Below, in pieces: positions 6,146 to 12,937 of a stretch of 22,015 nt of DNA (within the stretch, counting starts at the first letter, position 1; every line of letters starts with the position of its first letter). The position numbers and the translations under genes are program-made. This stretch comes from Flavobacterium psychrophilum. GTDB taxonomy: Bacteria > Bacteroidota > Bacteroidia > Flavobacteriales > Flavobacteriaceae. The notes beneath the pieces were generated by a model that worked only from the letters and a program-made list of their open reading frames with translations, did no database searches and was not told the DNA's origin. The stretch covers positions 1 through 22,015 of the forward strand of contig CALPPS020000042.1 in assembly GCA_943325515.2 (NCBI GenBank), given 5' to 3'.

Positions 6146-7048
6146 ATGAGCGCCACTGCTTCAACATTTTCTGTAAAACAAATTGCGTTTGATTTCAAAG
6201 AAATCACCAAAGCGGGTTTAGCTATTAGCGTGGTGTTTTCTTCTGTTGCAGGTTACCTTTTGGGCGTGGTTAATTTTCAGGAGTTAAAAGTAGCTACTTT
6301 AGTGATGCTTGCCGTTGGCGGGTATTGTATGGTGGGTGCTTCCAATGCTTTCAACCAAGTCATAGAAAAAGACCTAGATGCCTTGATGGACAGAACCAAA
6401 AATCGTCCTGTTGCTTCGGGCAGAATGTCGCCTAATCATGCTTTGTTTGTCGCGAGTTTGCTAACCATAATCGGTTTGATTTTATTGTATTTAATCAATC
6501 CAAAATCGGCGATGTTTGGTGCGGTATCAATTTTTTTATACACTAGTATTTATACGCCTTTGAAAACAGTTACACCACTTTCGGTTTTTGTGGGCGCTTT
6601 TCCAGGCGCTATCCCGTTTATGTTGGGTTGGGTTGCGGCTACTAATAATTTTGGTATTGAAGCAGGAACACTTTTCTTGATACAATTCTTTTGGCAGTTT
6701 CCCCATTTTTGGGCTATCGGTTGGTTCTTGTATGACGATTATGAAAAAGCAGGATTTTTTATGTTGCCAACAGGCAAAAAAGATACGTCAACCGCTTTGC
6801 AAACCATTCTGTATTCCGTTTGGTTATTGGTGGCGTCCTTGTTACCTTCGTTAGGTTTTACGGGCAGATTATTTATTTCGCCAATTGCGGCAGGAATTGT
6901 ATTTTTGCTTGGCCTTTGGATGATTTTTTATGCCATAAAGTTATACCAATTAAGAACTGCCAAAGCAGCAAGAACCTTAATGTTGGTAAGCGTTTCCTAT
7001 ATTACTTTGTTACAAATAGTTTATATCACCGATAAATTTTTAAGATAG
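6146..7048 (+). CDS. ctaB: Protoheme IX farnesyltransferase (heme O synthase)
   Basis: This 300-residue polytopic UbiA-family prenyltransferase transfers a farnesyl group from farnesyl diphosphate to heme b, making heme O for the oxidase. The first Asp-rich motif is N70-Q-V-I-E-K-D76-L-D78, followed by MDRTKNRPVASGR, a signature specific for CyoE/CtaB. The second conserved region is WQFPHFWAIGW with DDYEKAGFFMLP. Eight to nine hydrophobic segments fit the usual topology and the length is normal. It heads a tight operon: the next gene starts three bases after its stop. No heme A synthase (CtaA) is in the window, so it must lie elsewhere if heme A is made. The start ATG is the first after a strong promoter. 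Confidence 0.96.
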   Translation: MSATASTFSVKQIAFDFKEITKAGLAISVVFSSVAGYLLGVVNFQELKVATLVMLAVGGYCMVGASNAFNQVIEKDLDALMDRTKNRPVASGRMSPNHALFVASLLTIIGLILLYLINPKSAMFGAVSIFLYTSIYTPLKTVTPLSVFVGAFPGAIPFMLGWVAATNNFGIEAGTLFLIQFFWQFPHFWAIGWFLYDDYEKAGFFMLPTGKKDTSTALQTILYSVWLLVASLLPSLGFTGRLFISPIAAGIVFLLGLWMIFYAIKLYQLRTAKAARTLMLVSVSYITLLQIVYITDKFLR

Positions 7049-7051
7049 TTT

Positions 7052-7642
7052 ATGACAACAACACAGATGACCGCTCAGGAACATAAAGAAAAAACGGCAC
7101 GTTCGTATAAATTGCTCTTGTTGTTTGCCATGGGAAGCATGACGATGATGTTTGCAGGTATTGTAAGTTCTTTTGTAGTAAGTAAATCAAGAGAAGATTG
7201 GATAAAAGATTTTGAATTACCAACCGCTTTTTACTTTAGTACACTAACAATATTATTGTGTAGTCTCGCTTTTCATTTAGCAAAAAAAGCCATTCAAAAA
7301 GACAACAGAATTGCTACAACTAGTTTTCTTTTATTGACTTTAGGTCTTGGTATAAGCTTTGTTGTATTGCAATTTACAGGTTTTGAACAAATCGTTCAAC
7401 AAGGCTATTATTTCACAGGACCAGAGAGTAATATTGCCACTACTTTTTTATACGTAATTGCGCTTCTTCACTTGGCGCACCTTGCCGGAGGGCTAATTTC
7501 GCTTTTAATCATAATTTATAATCATTTTAAACAAAAATACAATTCAAGTCAATTACTTGGAATTGAGCTTGGTGCAATGTATTGGCACTTTCTTGATTTC
7601 TTATGGATTTGTTTGTTTTTATTTTTATATTTCTTTAAATAA
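7052..7642 (+). CDS. Cytochrome c oxidase subunit III, short form
   Basis: This 196-residue heme-copper oxidase subunit III family protein has five predicted membrane helices. Family marks are LLHLAHLAGGLISLL in the fourth helix and YWHFLDFLWICLF in the last. It contains no metal-binding site, as usual for subunit III, which stabilises the oxidase core. The five-helix size is typical of short subunit III proteins of caa3- and quinol-type oxidases. It lies three bases after ctaB and 43 before a second, longer subunit III gene, so the complex or complexes have two different versions available. Both have complete family motifs and neither looks degenerate. Confidence 0.9.
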   Translation: MTTTQMTAQEHKEKTARSYKLLLLFAMGSMTMMFAGIVSSFVVSKSREDWIKDFELPTAFYFSTLTILLCSLAFHLAKKAIQKDNRIATTSFLLLTLGLGISFVVLQFTGFEQIVQQGYYFTGPESNIATTFLYVIALLHLAHLAGGLISLLIIIYNHFKQKYNSSQLLGIELGAMYWHFLDFLWICLFLFLYFFK

Positions 7643-7653
7643 GAAAAAAAATC

Positions 7654-7661
7654 TAAATTTG
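7654..7661 (+). promoter_or_regulatory. Internal -7 box before the long subunit III gene
   Basis: TAAATTTG matches TAnnTTTG and lies in the 43-base gap between the two subunit III genes, 24 bases before the ATG at 7686. It could give the second half of the operon extra transcription. No clear -33 box accompanies it. Confidence 0.4.
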
Positions 7662-7685
7662 GGAACTTTTTAACTAACAACTTTT

Positions 7686-8717
7686 ATGGGAGCGACAGTT
7701 ACAACTGCTAATAATACTGAAAACACTTGGGGTGGCGGAAACGAGCCAATGGGCGCCAGTTATGGTAAATTAATGATGTGGTTTTTTATCGTATCAGATG
7801 CTTTAACTTTCTCTGGTTTCCTTGCTGCATATGGTTTTTCAAGATTTAAATTTATTGATAATTGGCCCATAGCCGATGAAGTGTTTACGCACTTCCCATT
7901 CATGCATGGTGTAGAAGCACCAATGTATTATGTGGCATTGATGACCTTTATATTGATTTTCTCTTCGGTAACTATGGTATTGGCTGTTGATGCTGGTCAC
8001 CAAATGAAGCAAAAGAAAGTAGCTTTTTATATGCTATTAACTATTGTGGGTGGTTTAATATTCGTAGGCTCACAAGCTTGGGAATGGAAAAATTTCATCA
8101 AAGGGGAGTATGGTGCAGTTGAAACAAAAGGCGGAAGTATCATTCAGTTTGTAAATAAAGAAGGCGAAAGAGTAAAACTAGAAGATTTTGCTATTCACTT
8201 ACCAGAACAAAGAGAAGCACTAACAGGTAGCAAAGGGAAATGGTTTATGAAAGATGAAGAAACTTTATCTACCTATTCTGTTGCTGAGGTGCAAGCGGGT
8301 TTCAAGGCGCACCCTGAATTATTAGTTAGAACTGAAAAAATCTACAGAGATACTAAAGAAGACCAAGCGAATAAAAAATTACAACCAGGTTTAAATCATA
8401 ACAAACACAGAGAAATATTGACCAGAACTGAATCTGAAGTTATGGTGGGTAATGGGCATTTGGTGGTTGAAGGAGCCAATCTGAAACACAACGAATACGG
8501 TAGCAAATTATTTGCTGATTTCTTTTTCTTTATTACAGGATTCCACGGTTTCCACGTATTCTCGGGAGTGGTTATCAATTTTATTATTTTCTTAAATATT
8601 GTTCTTGGAACTTATGAGAAAAGAAAAAGCTATGAAATGGTTGAAAAAGTTGGACTTTATTGGCACTTTGTCGATTTAGTATGGGTATTCGTATTTACAT
8701 TCTTCTATTTAGTTTAA
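7686..8717 (+). CDS. ctaE: Cytochrome c oxidase subunit III, long form with a soluble insertion
   Basis: This 343-residue subunit III protein has five membrane helices and the family motifs FFFITGFHGFHVFSG (280-294) and YWHFVDLVWVFVF (325-337). Between the third and fourth helices it carries a hydrophilic insertion of roughly 135 residues (about 139-274), rich in Lys, Glu and His and without cysteines. Short subunit III proteins lack this insertion. By recall, such an enlarged loop is usual in Bacteroidota oxidases, where it may contact neighbouring subunits of the alternative complex III-caa3 supercomplex; that role is an inference. The gene sits between the short subunit III gene and the subunit IV gene. 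The ATG at 7686 follows a possible internal promoter. Confidence 0.93.
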   Translation: MGATVTTANNTENTWGGGNEPMGASYGKLMMWFFIVSDALTFSGFLAAYGFSRFKFIDNWPIADEVFTHFPFMHGVEAPMYYVALMTFILIFSSVTMVLAVDAGHQMKQKKVAFYMLLTIVGGLIFVGSQAWEWKNFIKGEYGAVETKGGSIIQFVNKEGERVKLEDFAIHLPEQREALTGSKGKWFMKDEETLSTYSVAEVQAGFKAHPELLVRTEKIYRDTKEDQANKKLQPGLNHNKHREILTRTESEVMVGNGHLVVEGANLKHNEYGSKLFADFFFFITGFHGFHVFSGVVINFIIFLNIVLGTYEKRKSYEMVEKVGLYWHFVDLVWVFVFTFFYLV

Positions 8718-8736
8718 TTTTTAGAAAGTTTACATT

Positions 8737-9093
8737 ATGTCACACGCACACGAACACGTATCAAATACAAAAAGAATCTGGTTAGTTTTTGCTTTATTGT
8801 CAGTAGTAACCACAGTTGAGGTATTTTTAGGAATTGTTAGACCTGAATTCTTATTCATGAATAATTTTTTAAGCATGAATTTATTAAACTGGGTTTTCAT
8901 TATTTTAACATTGTATAAAGCCTATTATATTGTTTGGGCTTTTATGCACATGGAAGGTGAAAAAAGCAGTTTACGATGGGCAGTAGTCGCTACGGTTATT
9001 TTCCTTGTGATATATTTACTTTTCATATTGCTGGTTGAAGCAGATTATGTATTCGAGGTTTTCAAAAATGCTACCATCAAATGGAATTTTTAA
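8737..9093 (+). CDS. Cytochrome c oxidase subunit IV family protein
   Basis: This 118-residue protein has three membrane helices and a His-rich start (MSHAHEHV). The family signature AYYIVWAFMHMEGEKSSLRW lies between helices two and three, matching the caa3/bo3 subunit IV (CtaF/CyoD-like) family. These small subunits help assemble and stabilise the oxidase and bind no cofactor themselves. The gene follows the long subunit III gene after 19 bases and is the last gene before a strong terminator, closing the structural part of the operon. Confidence 0.88.
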   Translation: MSHAHEHVSNTKRIWLVFALLSVVTTVEVFLGIVRPEFLFMNNFLSMNLLNWVFIILTLYKAYYIVWAFMHMEGEKSSLRWAVVATVIFLVIYLLFILLVEADYVFEVFKNATIKWNF

Positions 9094-9108
9094 TACTATA
9101 GTAATTCA

Positions 9109-9140
9109 AAAAAAAGGGTACGCTTTGCGTACCTTTTTTT
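9109..9140 (+). terminator. Rho-independent terminator after subunit IV
   Basis: GGTACGC (9117-9123) and GCGTACC (9127-9133) pair around a three-base loop. The stem is extended by a G-T pair and the flanking A and T tracts, and ends in seven Ts. It separates the ctaB-subunit IV operon from the Sco operon. The A tract on the left could let it also act on the opposite strand, but no minus-strand gene is nearby. Confidence 0.85.
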
Positions 9141-9147
9141 ATTTTTG
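9140..9147 (+). promoter_or_regulatory. -7 promoter box for the Sco operon
   Basis: TATTTTTG matches TAnnTTTG and begins on the last T of the preceding terminator, 31 bases before the ATG at 9171. The following four genes are tightly packed and likely share this promoter. No -33 box at the right distance was recognised. Confidence 0.45.
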
Positions 9148-9170
9148 TATATCCAATTTTCAGTATCAAC

Positions 9171-9827
9171 ATGAAAAAAAATAGTGTCCTTTTTGTTTTA
9201 TTCGTTCTTCCAATAGTGGCTTATCTTTTCTTTGCTTCGGGGGTAAATGGTTTTATCACGCTACCAACTATCACTAAAACTATTCCTGATGTAAATCAGC
9301 AATGGAAGTCATTGAATGGTGAAGTAGTAACACTTAATAAAAAAATAACTATAATAGGTTTTACAGGAGAAGATATTTTTGTGAACAGAGGGAATTTTTT
9401 TAATCTCAATCAAAAAATTTATAATAAATATAATGAGTTCAAAGATTTTCAATTTGTATTCATAGCTCCTGATGGAACACAAGAACAAGCTAAAAGGATT
9501 TTAAAAGAGCTAAGTCCTTTGTCTAATCTTAACGGTTATCACTTTGTATTTGCGCCAGCAAATGAAATTCAAGCGTATTATAGTAATTTGAAATTAATAG
9601 GTAAATTAGATTCCAAAATGGGAACGCCTAATGTTTTTATTGTAGATAAGAAAAGAAATCTTCGAGGAAGAAAGGGAAAAAGTGTTCAAGGAAAACCAGA
9701 GTATAAAGAAGGTTTTAACACTACGTCGGCAGCAGAATTGCATAATGATATGATGGATGATGTGAAAATTATATTAGCAGAATACCGATTGGCATTGAAA
9801 AGGAATAATGCAAACAGACAAATTTAG
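9171..9827 (+). CDS. Cysteine-less Sco-like thioredoxin-fold membrane-anchored protein
   Basis: This 218-residue protein has one N-terminal membrane helix (about 5-25). The soluble region can be laid along the Sco protein encoded next: ITIIGFTGEDIF (59-70) takes the place of the strand leading into the CxxxC loop, FQFVFIAPDG (93-102) resembles the second beta strand, and GTPNVFIVDKKRNLRGRKG (151-169) matches the late strand-turn block of Sco (LFALIDKQGTIRCRKD). There is not one cysteine in the whole protein, so it cannot bind copper or exchange disulfides as Sco does. It may be a degenerate Sco paralogue serving as a partner or chaperone in oxidase assembly. The fold assignment comes from by-eye comparison and order of blocks. 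The operon context supports an assembly role. Confidence 0.55.
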   Translation: MKKNSVLFVLFVLPIVAYLFFASGVNGFITLPTITKTIPDVNQQWKSLNGEVVTLNKKITIIGFTGEDIFVNRGNFFNLNQKIYNKYNEFKDFQFVFIAPDGTQEQAKRILKELSPLSNLNGYHFVFAPANEIQAYYSNLKLIGKLDSKMGTPNVFIVDKKRNLRGRKGKSVQGKPEYKEGFNTTSAAELHNDMMDDVKIILAEYRLALKRNNANRQI

Positions 9828-9834
9828 AATCTAA

Positions 9835-10518
9835 ATGAATAACAAATCATACATAGGATTGTCTTTTATAGTACTGGTTTTTGGAATAATTTTTATTCCT
9901 AGGATTATCAATAGAATTAAAAATGGCACTGTAGTTCAAGGTGACAGAATTGATGCTGTTTCCAATCACAAAAATCCAGAAACGGGTTTATTAAAGATTG
10001 GTCCCGCTCCCAAGTTTGAATTGACAGATCAGAATAATACTAAAATATCTAATGAAACCTACAAAGGGAAAGTATATGTAGTAGAGTTTTTCTTCTCGAC
10101 TTGCCCTACTATATGTCCAATTATGAATAGAAACATGGTGGATATTCAGAATGAGTTTTTTGGTAATCCTAATTTTGGTATTGCCTCCATTTCTATTAAT
10201 CCAGAATACGATACTTCAAAAGTATTGCAAGAGCATGCTCAGAAAATAGGAGTGAAGTCGTCTAATTGGCATTTACTAACTGGCGATAAAGATTATATTT
10301 ATAGTATAGCCAACAAAGGATTTAATCTATATGTAGGTGAAAATAAAAACATTTCAGCTGGATTTGAACATTCAGGGCTTTTTGCACTTATTGATAAACA
10401 AGGAACCATAAGATGCCGAAAAGATAAATTTGATAATCCTATTTTATATTATGATGGATTAGATAAAAAAGGAGTAAAAGCAATATCACAAGACATTAAA
10501 AAACTATTAAATGAATAA
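9835..10518 (+). CDS. SCO1/SenC-family copper chaperone for cytochrome oxidase
   Basis: This 227-residue membrane-anchored thioredoxin-fold protein has one helix (about 6-22) followed by a soluble domain facing the periplasm. The copper-binding CxxxC is in FFFSTCPTICPIMN (C90, C94) and the third ligand is probably H179 in FEHSGLFALID. INPEYDT fills the usual D-P-x-x-D-T position. Sco proteins deliver copper to, or reduce, the CuA site of oxidase subunit II, so a CuA-containing oxidase is expected in this organism. The gene starts seven bases after the cysteine-less Sco-like gene and overlaps the next gene by eight bases. A further cysteine, C194, follows the last strand. Confidence 0.93.
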   Translation: MNNKSYIGLSFIVLVFGIIFIPRIINRIKNGTVVQGDRIDAVSNHKNPETGLLKIGPAPKFELTDQNNTKISNETYKGKVYVVEFFFSTCPTICPIMNRNMVDIQNEFFGNPNFGIASISINPEYDTSKVLQEHAQKIGVKSSNWHLLTGDKDYIYSIANKGFNLYVGENKNISAGFEHSGLFALIDKQGTIRCRKDKFDNPILYYDGLDKKGVKAISQDIKKLLNE

Positions 10519-11101
10519 GGAAAATCCAACTTTAGAGCATAAATTTAGAGGTGCTATAATTGCAGTTTCAATACTGATTCCAGTTGCTGTAGCTATTTTG
10601 TTTTCGGTGAAATTAAAAGATTTTGGTATCCAAGTTGAGCCTTTATCGTTTTTGCCGCCCATCTACGCTTCCATAAACGGAGTAACAGCTTTGTTATTAA
10701 TCATGGGTGTAATTGCCATTAAAAATGGTAATAGAAAAGTTCACAAACGTATGATGACTACGGCAATTGCTTGTTCTTTAGTGTTCTTGATAATGTATGT
10801 TGCCTACCATATGACTGCAGATTCAACTGTTTTTGGCGACGTTAATCACGATGGCCTTTTAGATACTACAGAAAAAACAAATGCGGGTTCTATGCGTCTG
10901 ATATATTTGTTTATACTGTTAACACATATTGCGCTTTCTATAGCGATAATTCCTTTAGTGTTGTTTACTTATGTTAGAGCTTTAGCAGAGCGTTTTGACA
11001 AGCATAAAAAATTAGCCAAAATCACATTTCCACTTTGGCTGTATGTTGCTGTGACAGGTGTTGTGGTATATTTACTGATTTCACCTTATTATGCAAATTA
11101 A
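10511..11101 (+). CDS. DUF420 / CtaM-like oxidase assembly membrane protein with an EF-hand-like loop
   Basis: This 196-residue protein has five predicted membrane helices. Histidines at or near helix ends (H78 in RKVHKRMM, H100 in VAYHMT, H138 in LLTHIAL) are typical of DUF420. In Bacillus the DUF420 protein CtaM (YozB) is needed to make an active aa3/caa3 oxidase; its biochemical role is not settled. Here the loop between the third and fourth helices contains DVNHDGLLDTTE (110-121), a 12-residue sequence with every canonical EF-hand calcium ligand position filled (D1, N3, D5, G6, D9, E12). The gene overlaps the Sco gene by eight bases, and the small CxxC gene downstream overlaps its stop, so the three are probably translationally coupled. 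Confidence 0.85.
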   Translation: MNKENPTLEHKFRGAIIAVSILIPVAVAILFSVKLKDFGIQVEPLSFLPPIYASINGVTALLLIMGVIAIKNGNRKVHKRMMTTAIACSLVFLIMYVAYHMTADSTVFGDVNHDGLLDTTEKTNAGSMRLIYLFILLTHIALSIAIIPLVLFTYVRALAERFDKHKKLAKITFPLWLYVAVTGVVVYLLISPYYAN

Positions 11102-11345
11102 AGCCAAAAGCCAAAAGCCAAAAGCCAAAAGCTTTAAACTTTTGCTTATTGCCTATTGCCTTATGCCTATTGTCTCATTTTCACAATGCGCAATGTGTCG
11201 TGCTGCTTTAGAAAGTTCAGGAAATAAAACAAAGGTAGAAGCCATAAACGATGGTATCGTGTTCTTGATGGCAGTTCCTTATATATTGGTGGCTTTAATT
11301 GGTTTTGCTATTTATAAAATGTATTATAAAAAGAAGTCAGTCTGA
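11091..11345 (+). CDS. Small membrane protein with a CxxC motif
   Basis: This 84-residue protein has a hydrophobic N-terminal segment ending IVSFSQ (about 17-32), then C33-A-M-C36 at the expected start of the exported part, and a second membrane helix (about 57-76) followed by a basic tail. It may be anchored in the membrane with a CxxC site in the periplasm, perhaps for copper or disulfide exchange next to the Sco protein; this is inferred from the neighbours. I recall similar short proteins beside DUF420 genes in flavobacteria but know of no assigned function. The chosen start overlaps the DUF420 stop by 11 bases and places a 7-bp tandem repeat in the first codons. Other starts are possible at TTG 11142 or ATG 11163, the latter removing most of the signal segment. 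Confidence 0.65.
   Translation: MQIKAKSQKPKAKSFKLLLIAYCLMPIVSFSQCAMCRAALESSGNKTKVEAINDGIVFLMAVPYILVALIGFAIYKMYYKKKSV
11100..11132 (+). repeat. Four tandem copies of the heptamer GCCAAAA
   Basis: Four exact 7-base units run from 11103 to 11130, with partial units on each side. They start at the DUF420 stop codon and lie within the first 14 codons of the small CxxC gene, where they read KAKSQKPKAKS. Seven is not a multiple of three, so gain or loss of one unit would shift the frame. Confidence 0.9.
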
Positions 11346-11380
11346 ACTGGACACTATAAACTGAGTACTGATGACTGAAC

Positions 11381-12772
11381 TCAATCCATTCCGTCAATTT
11401 TCACATTCATTTTTCCGCTAGTTGTGATGAATGCTATTATGGCTTTATCGGTTATTTCCACTTTTTCAAATTCAAAATCATTAATAGTCCCATTGACAAA
11501 AACGCCTTTCATTGGGGAATAGTTATTCAAGTAAGGCAACAAACTTTTTTTGCCTTCTTCTAAATTATCTTTAATAGAATAACGACAGTTTTCCTGAATT
11601 TTTTTCAATATAACGCCTTGTAATAACCAATTGGCTGTTCTAGTGAGCAGTCCTTTGGTATCCAAAACATAATCCATTTGGTCAAAATAAATCTCTTTTG
11701 TTACGACATTATAATTTGGAATTCCAGCCAAATAGATGGTTCCATTGATACTTCCTGTCATTTCGAGTGCAATAATTATCTTTCCATCACGCTGCCATAA
11801 ACCCACATTTTGTACTACAATTTTTCTACTTCCAGAGGCAAATTCTTTCCCTTTGAAATTAGAAGAAATAATTTTTGAAGCACTTTCATAAGTAGAAATA
11901 GCAGCAACGTTTGCGGTCAGAGCAACAGGAATTTTTGTAACCGCTTTAAATTGAATAACAGTTTTGTCGAAAGATGTCTTTGGTTTTTGACCTACAATGG
12001 TTTGCATACTACATTTTAAACCCAAGTCCATATTGATTTTGCTTTTTACAATTTGAGCATCGGTAACATACACTTCAACAGGTGTGAGTTTAAACCAAGT
12101 TTGGTATTGTTCGCTGGTTAAAAAAGGGGTGCTCATTTTTTCTAACACAGCAAGTACATAAGGTTTAAAATCGCAGGAGTTTTCTATCGCTTCATCTATT
12201 TTTTTTGCAATCTTTGATTTGAAAATAGAAAGCGTAGGGTTAATGATATAGGTAATAGGAACATTTTTTCCAGCAACTAGAATTGATGGGCTTTCTGACC
12301 AGTTGAAATCTTCAATTTTTGAGGTAGTGGCTAGTTTCCAGTTAGACAATTTCACATCACTTATCATCGTAATTGTACCATTCAGATTGATTTCTCTAGT
12401 ATCATTCAATCCCATAAAGTCTGTTCCGTATTTGAATTTAGACCAAATTTTCATCGGCAAAATAGTTTGGATTTTTCCCTCTTTTTCGATCAATCTAATG
12501 GGAGCAGTTTTGGTAATCTTCATTTCGGTTTTGTCATCTTCCAAATTGGAATCGTTAAAAATTTCTCCCACCAATGTTTTATTCAATTGATTTTCAATTT
12601 CTTTTAAACTAATTTCCAAAGGCATATTGACCAGTGAAGTTTTGGTTTTAAAAACCATAGGGGTGTCATTTGAAGGAAGTGGTTTTAACGCTTCTATTTT
12701 TTGGGTGGTAGAACATCCATTTAAAAGAAAAATAAGAAATAATAAAGAAAAAATGTGTTTGATAGATGACAT
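11381..12772 (-). CDS. DUF4403-family lipoprotein
   Basis: This 463-residue protein begins with a lipoprotein signal peptide and the lipobox LNGC, with C20 as the lipidated residue. It belongs by its overall pattern to DUF4403, a Bacteroidota and proteobacterial envelope family of unknown function. Marks are the early block of strand-rich sequence after the signal (LVNMPLEISLKEIENQLNK), the paired middle block of similar type, and the late phrase YFDQMDYVLDTKGLLTRTANWLL. Two related halves suggest an internal duplication or a lipid-binding (BPI/TULIP-like) fold, which I cannot confirm. It is transcribed towards the oxidase genes and ends 35 bases from the small CxxC gene stop. It appears to be a single-gene unit with its own -7 box. 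Confidence 0.8.
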   Translation of the reverse strand: MSSIKHIFSLLFLIFLLNGCSTTQKIEALKPLPSNDTPMVFKTKTSLVNMPLEISLKEIENQLNKTLVGEIFNDSNLEDDKTEMKITKTAPIRLIEKEGKIQTILPMKIWSKFKYGTDFMGLNDTREINLNGTITMISDVKLSNWKLATTSKIEDFNWSESPSILVAGKNVPITYIINPTLSIFKSKIAKKIDEAIENSCDFKPYVLAVLEKMSTPFLTSEQYQTWFKLTPVEVYVTDAQIVKSKINMDLGLKCSMQTIVGQKPKTSFDKTVIQFKAVTKIPVALTANVAAISTYESASKIISSNFKGKEFASGSRKIVVQNVGLWQRDGKIIIALEMTGSINGTIYLAGIPNYNVVTKEIYFDQMDYVLDTKGLLTRTANWLLQGVILKKIQENCRYSIKDNLEEGKKSLLPYLNNYSPMKGVFVNGTINDFEFEKVEITDKAIIAFITTSGKMNVKIDGMD

Positions 12773-12792
12773 AAGAGCAATAATTTTTTTGG

Positions 12793-12800
12793 CAAAAGTA
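12793..12800 (-). promoter_or_regulatory. -7 promoter box for the DUF4403 gene
   Basis: The minus strand reads TACTTTTG, matching TAnnTTTG, and ends 20 bases before the ATG (12772). The expected leader is about 13 bases. Confidence 0.5.
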
Positions 12801-12891
12801 ATTGTAAATATTCTAATAATATTGTAACATTATTAAAAAAGTTAAGTCTAAAATTGTAGTTAGATATTCATTTAATAACAGACTAAAATTA

Positions 12892-12899
12892 TATCTTTG
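12892..12899 (+). promoter_or_regulatory. -7 promoter box for the tolC-adaptor genes
   Basis: TATCTTTG matches TAnnTTTG and lies 38 bases before the ATG at 12938. TTTA at 12871-12874 is a weak -33 candidate. The three genes that follow are closely packed. Confidence 0.55.
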
Positions 12900-12937
12900 T
12901 TTACTAGAAAATCTGAGATGGAATGACCTATTTTACT

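Noticed and set aside
6820..7035. Second-frame open stretch inside ctaB
   Set aside because: It is a shadow of the ctaB frame, which carries all the family motifs.
11346..11380. Possible bidirectional terminator between the CxxC gene and the DUF4403 gene
   Set aside because: The short related words (CTGAAC, ACTGAG, GACTGAAC) do not form a convincing stem with a T tract.
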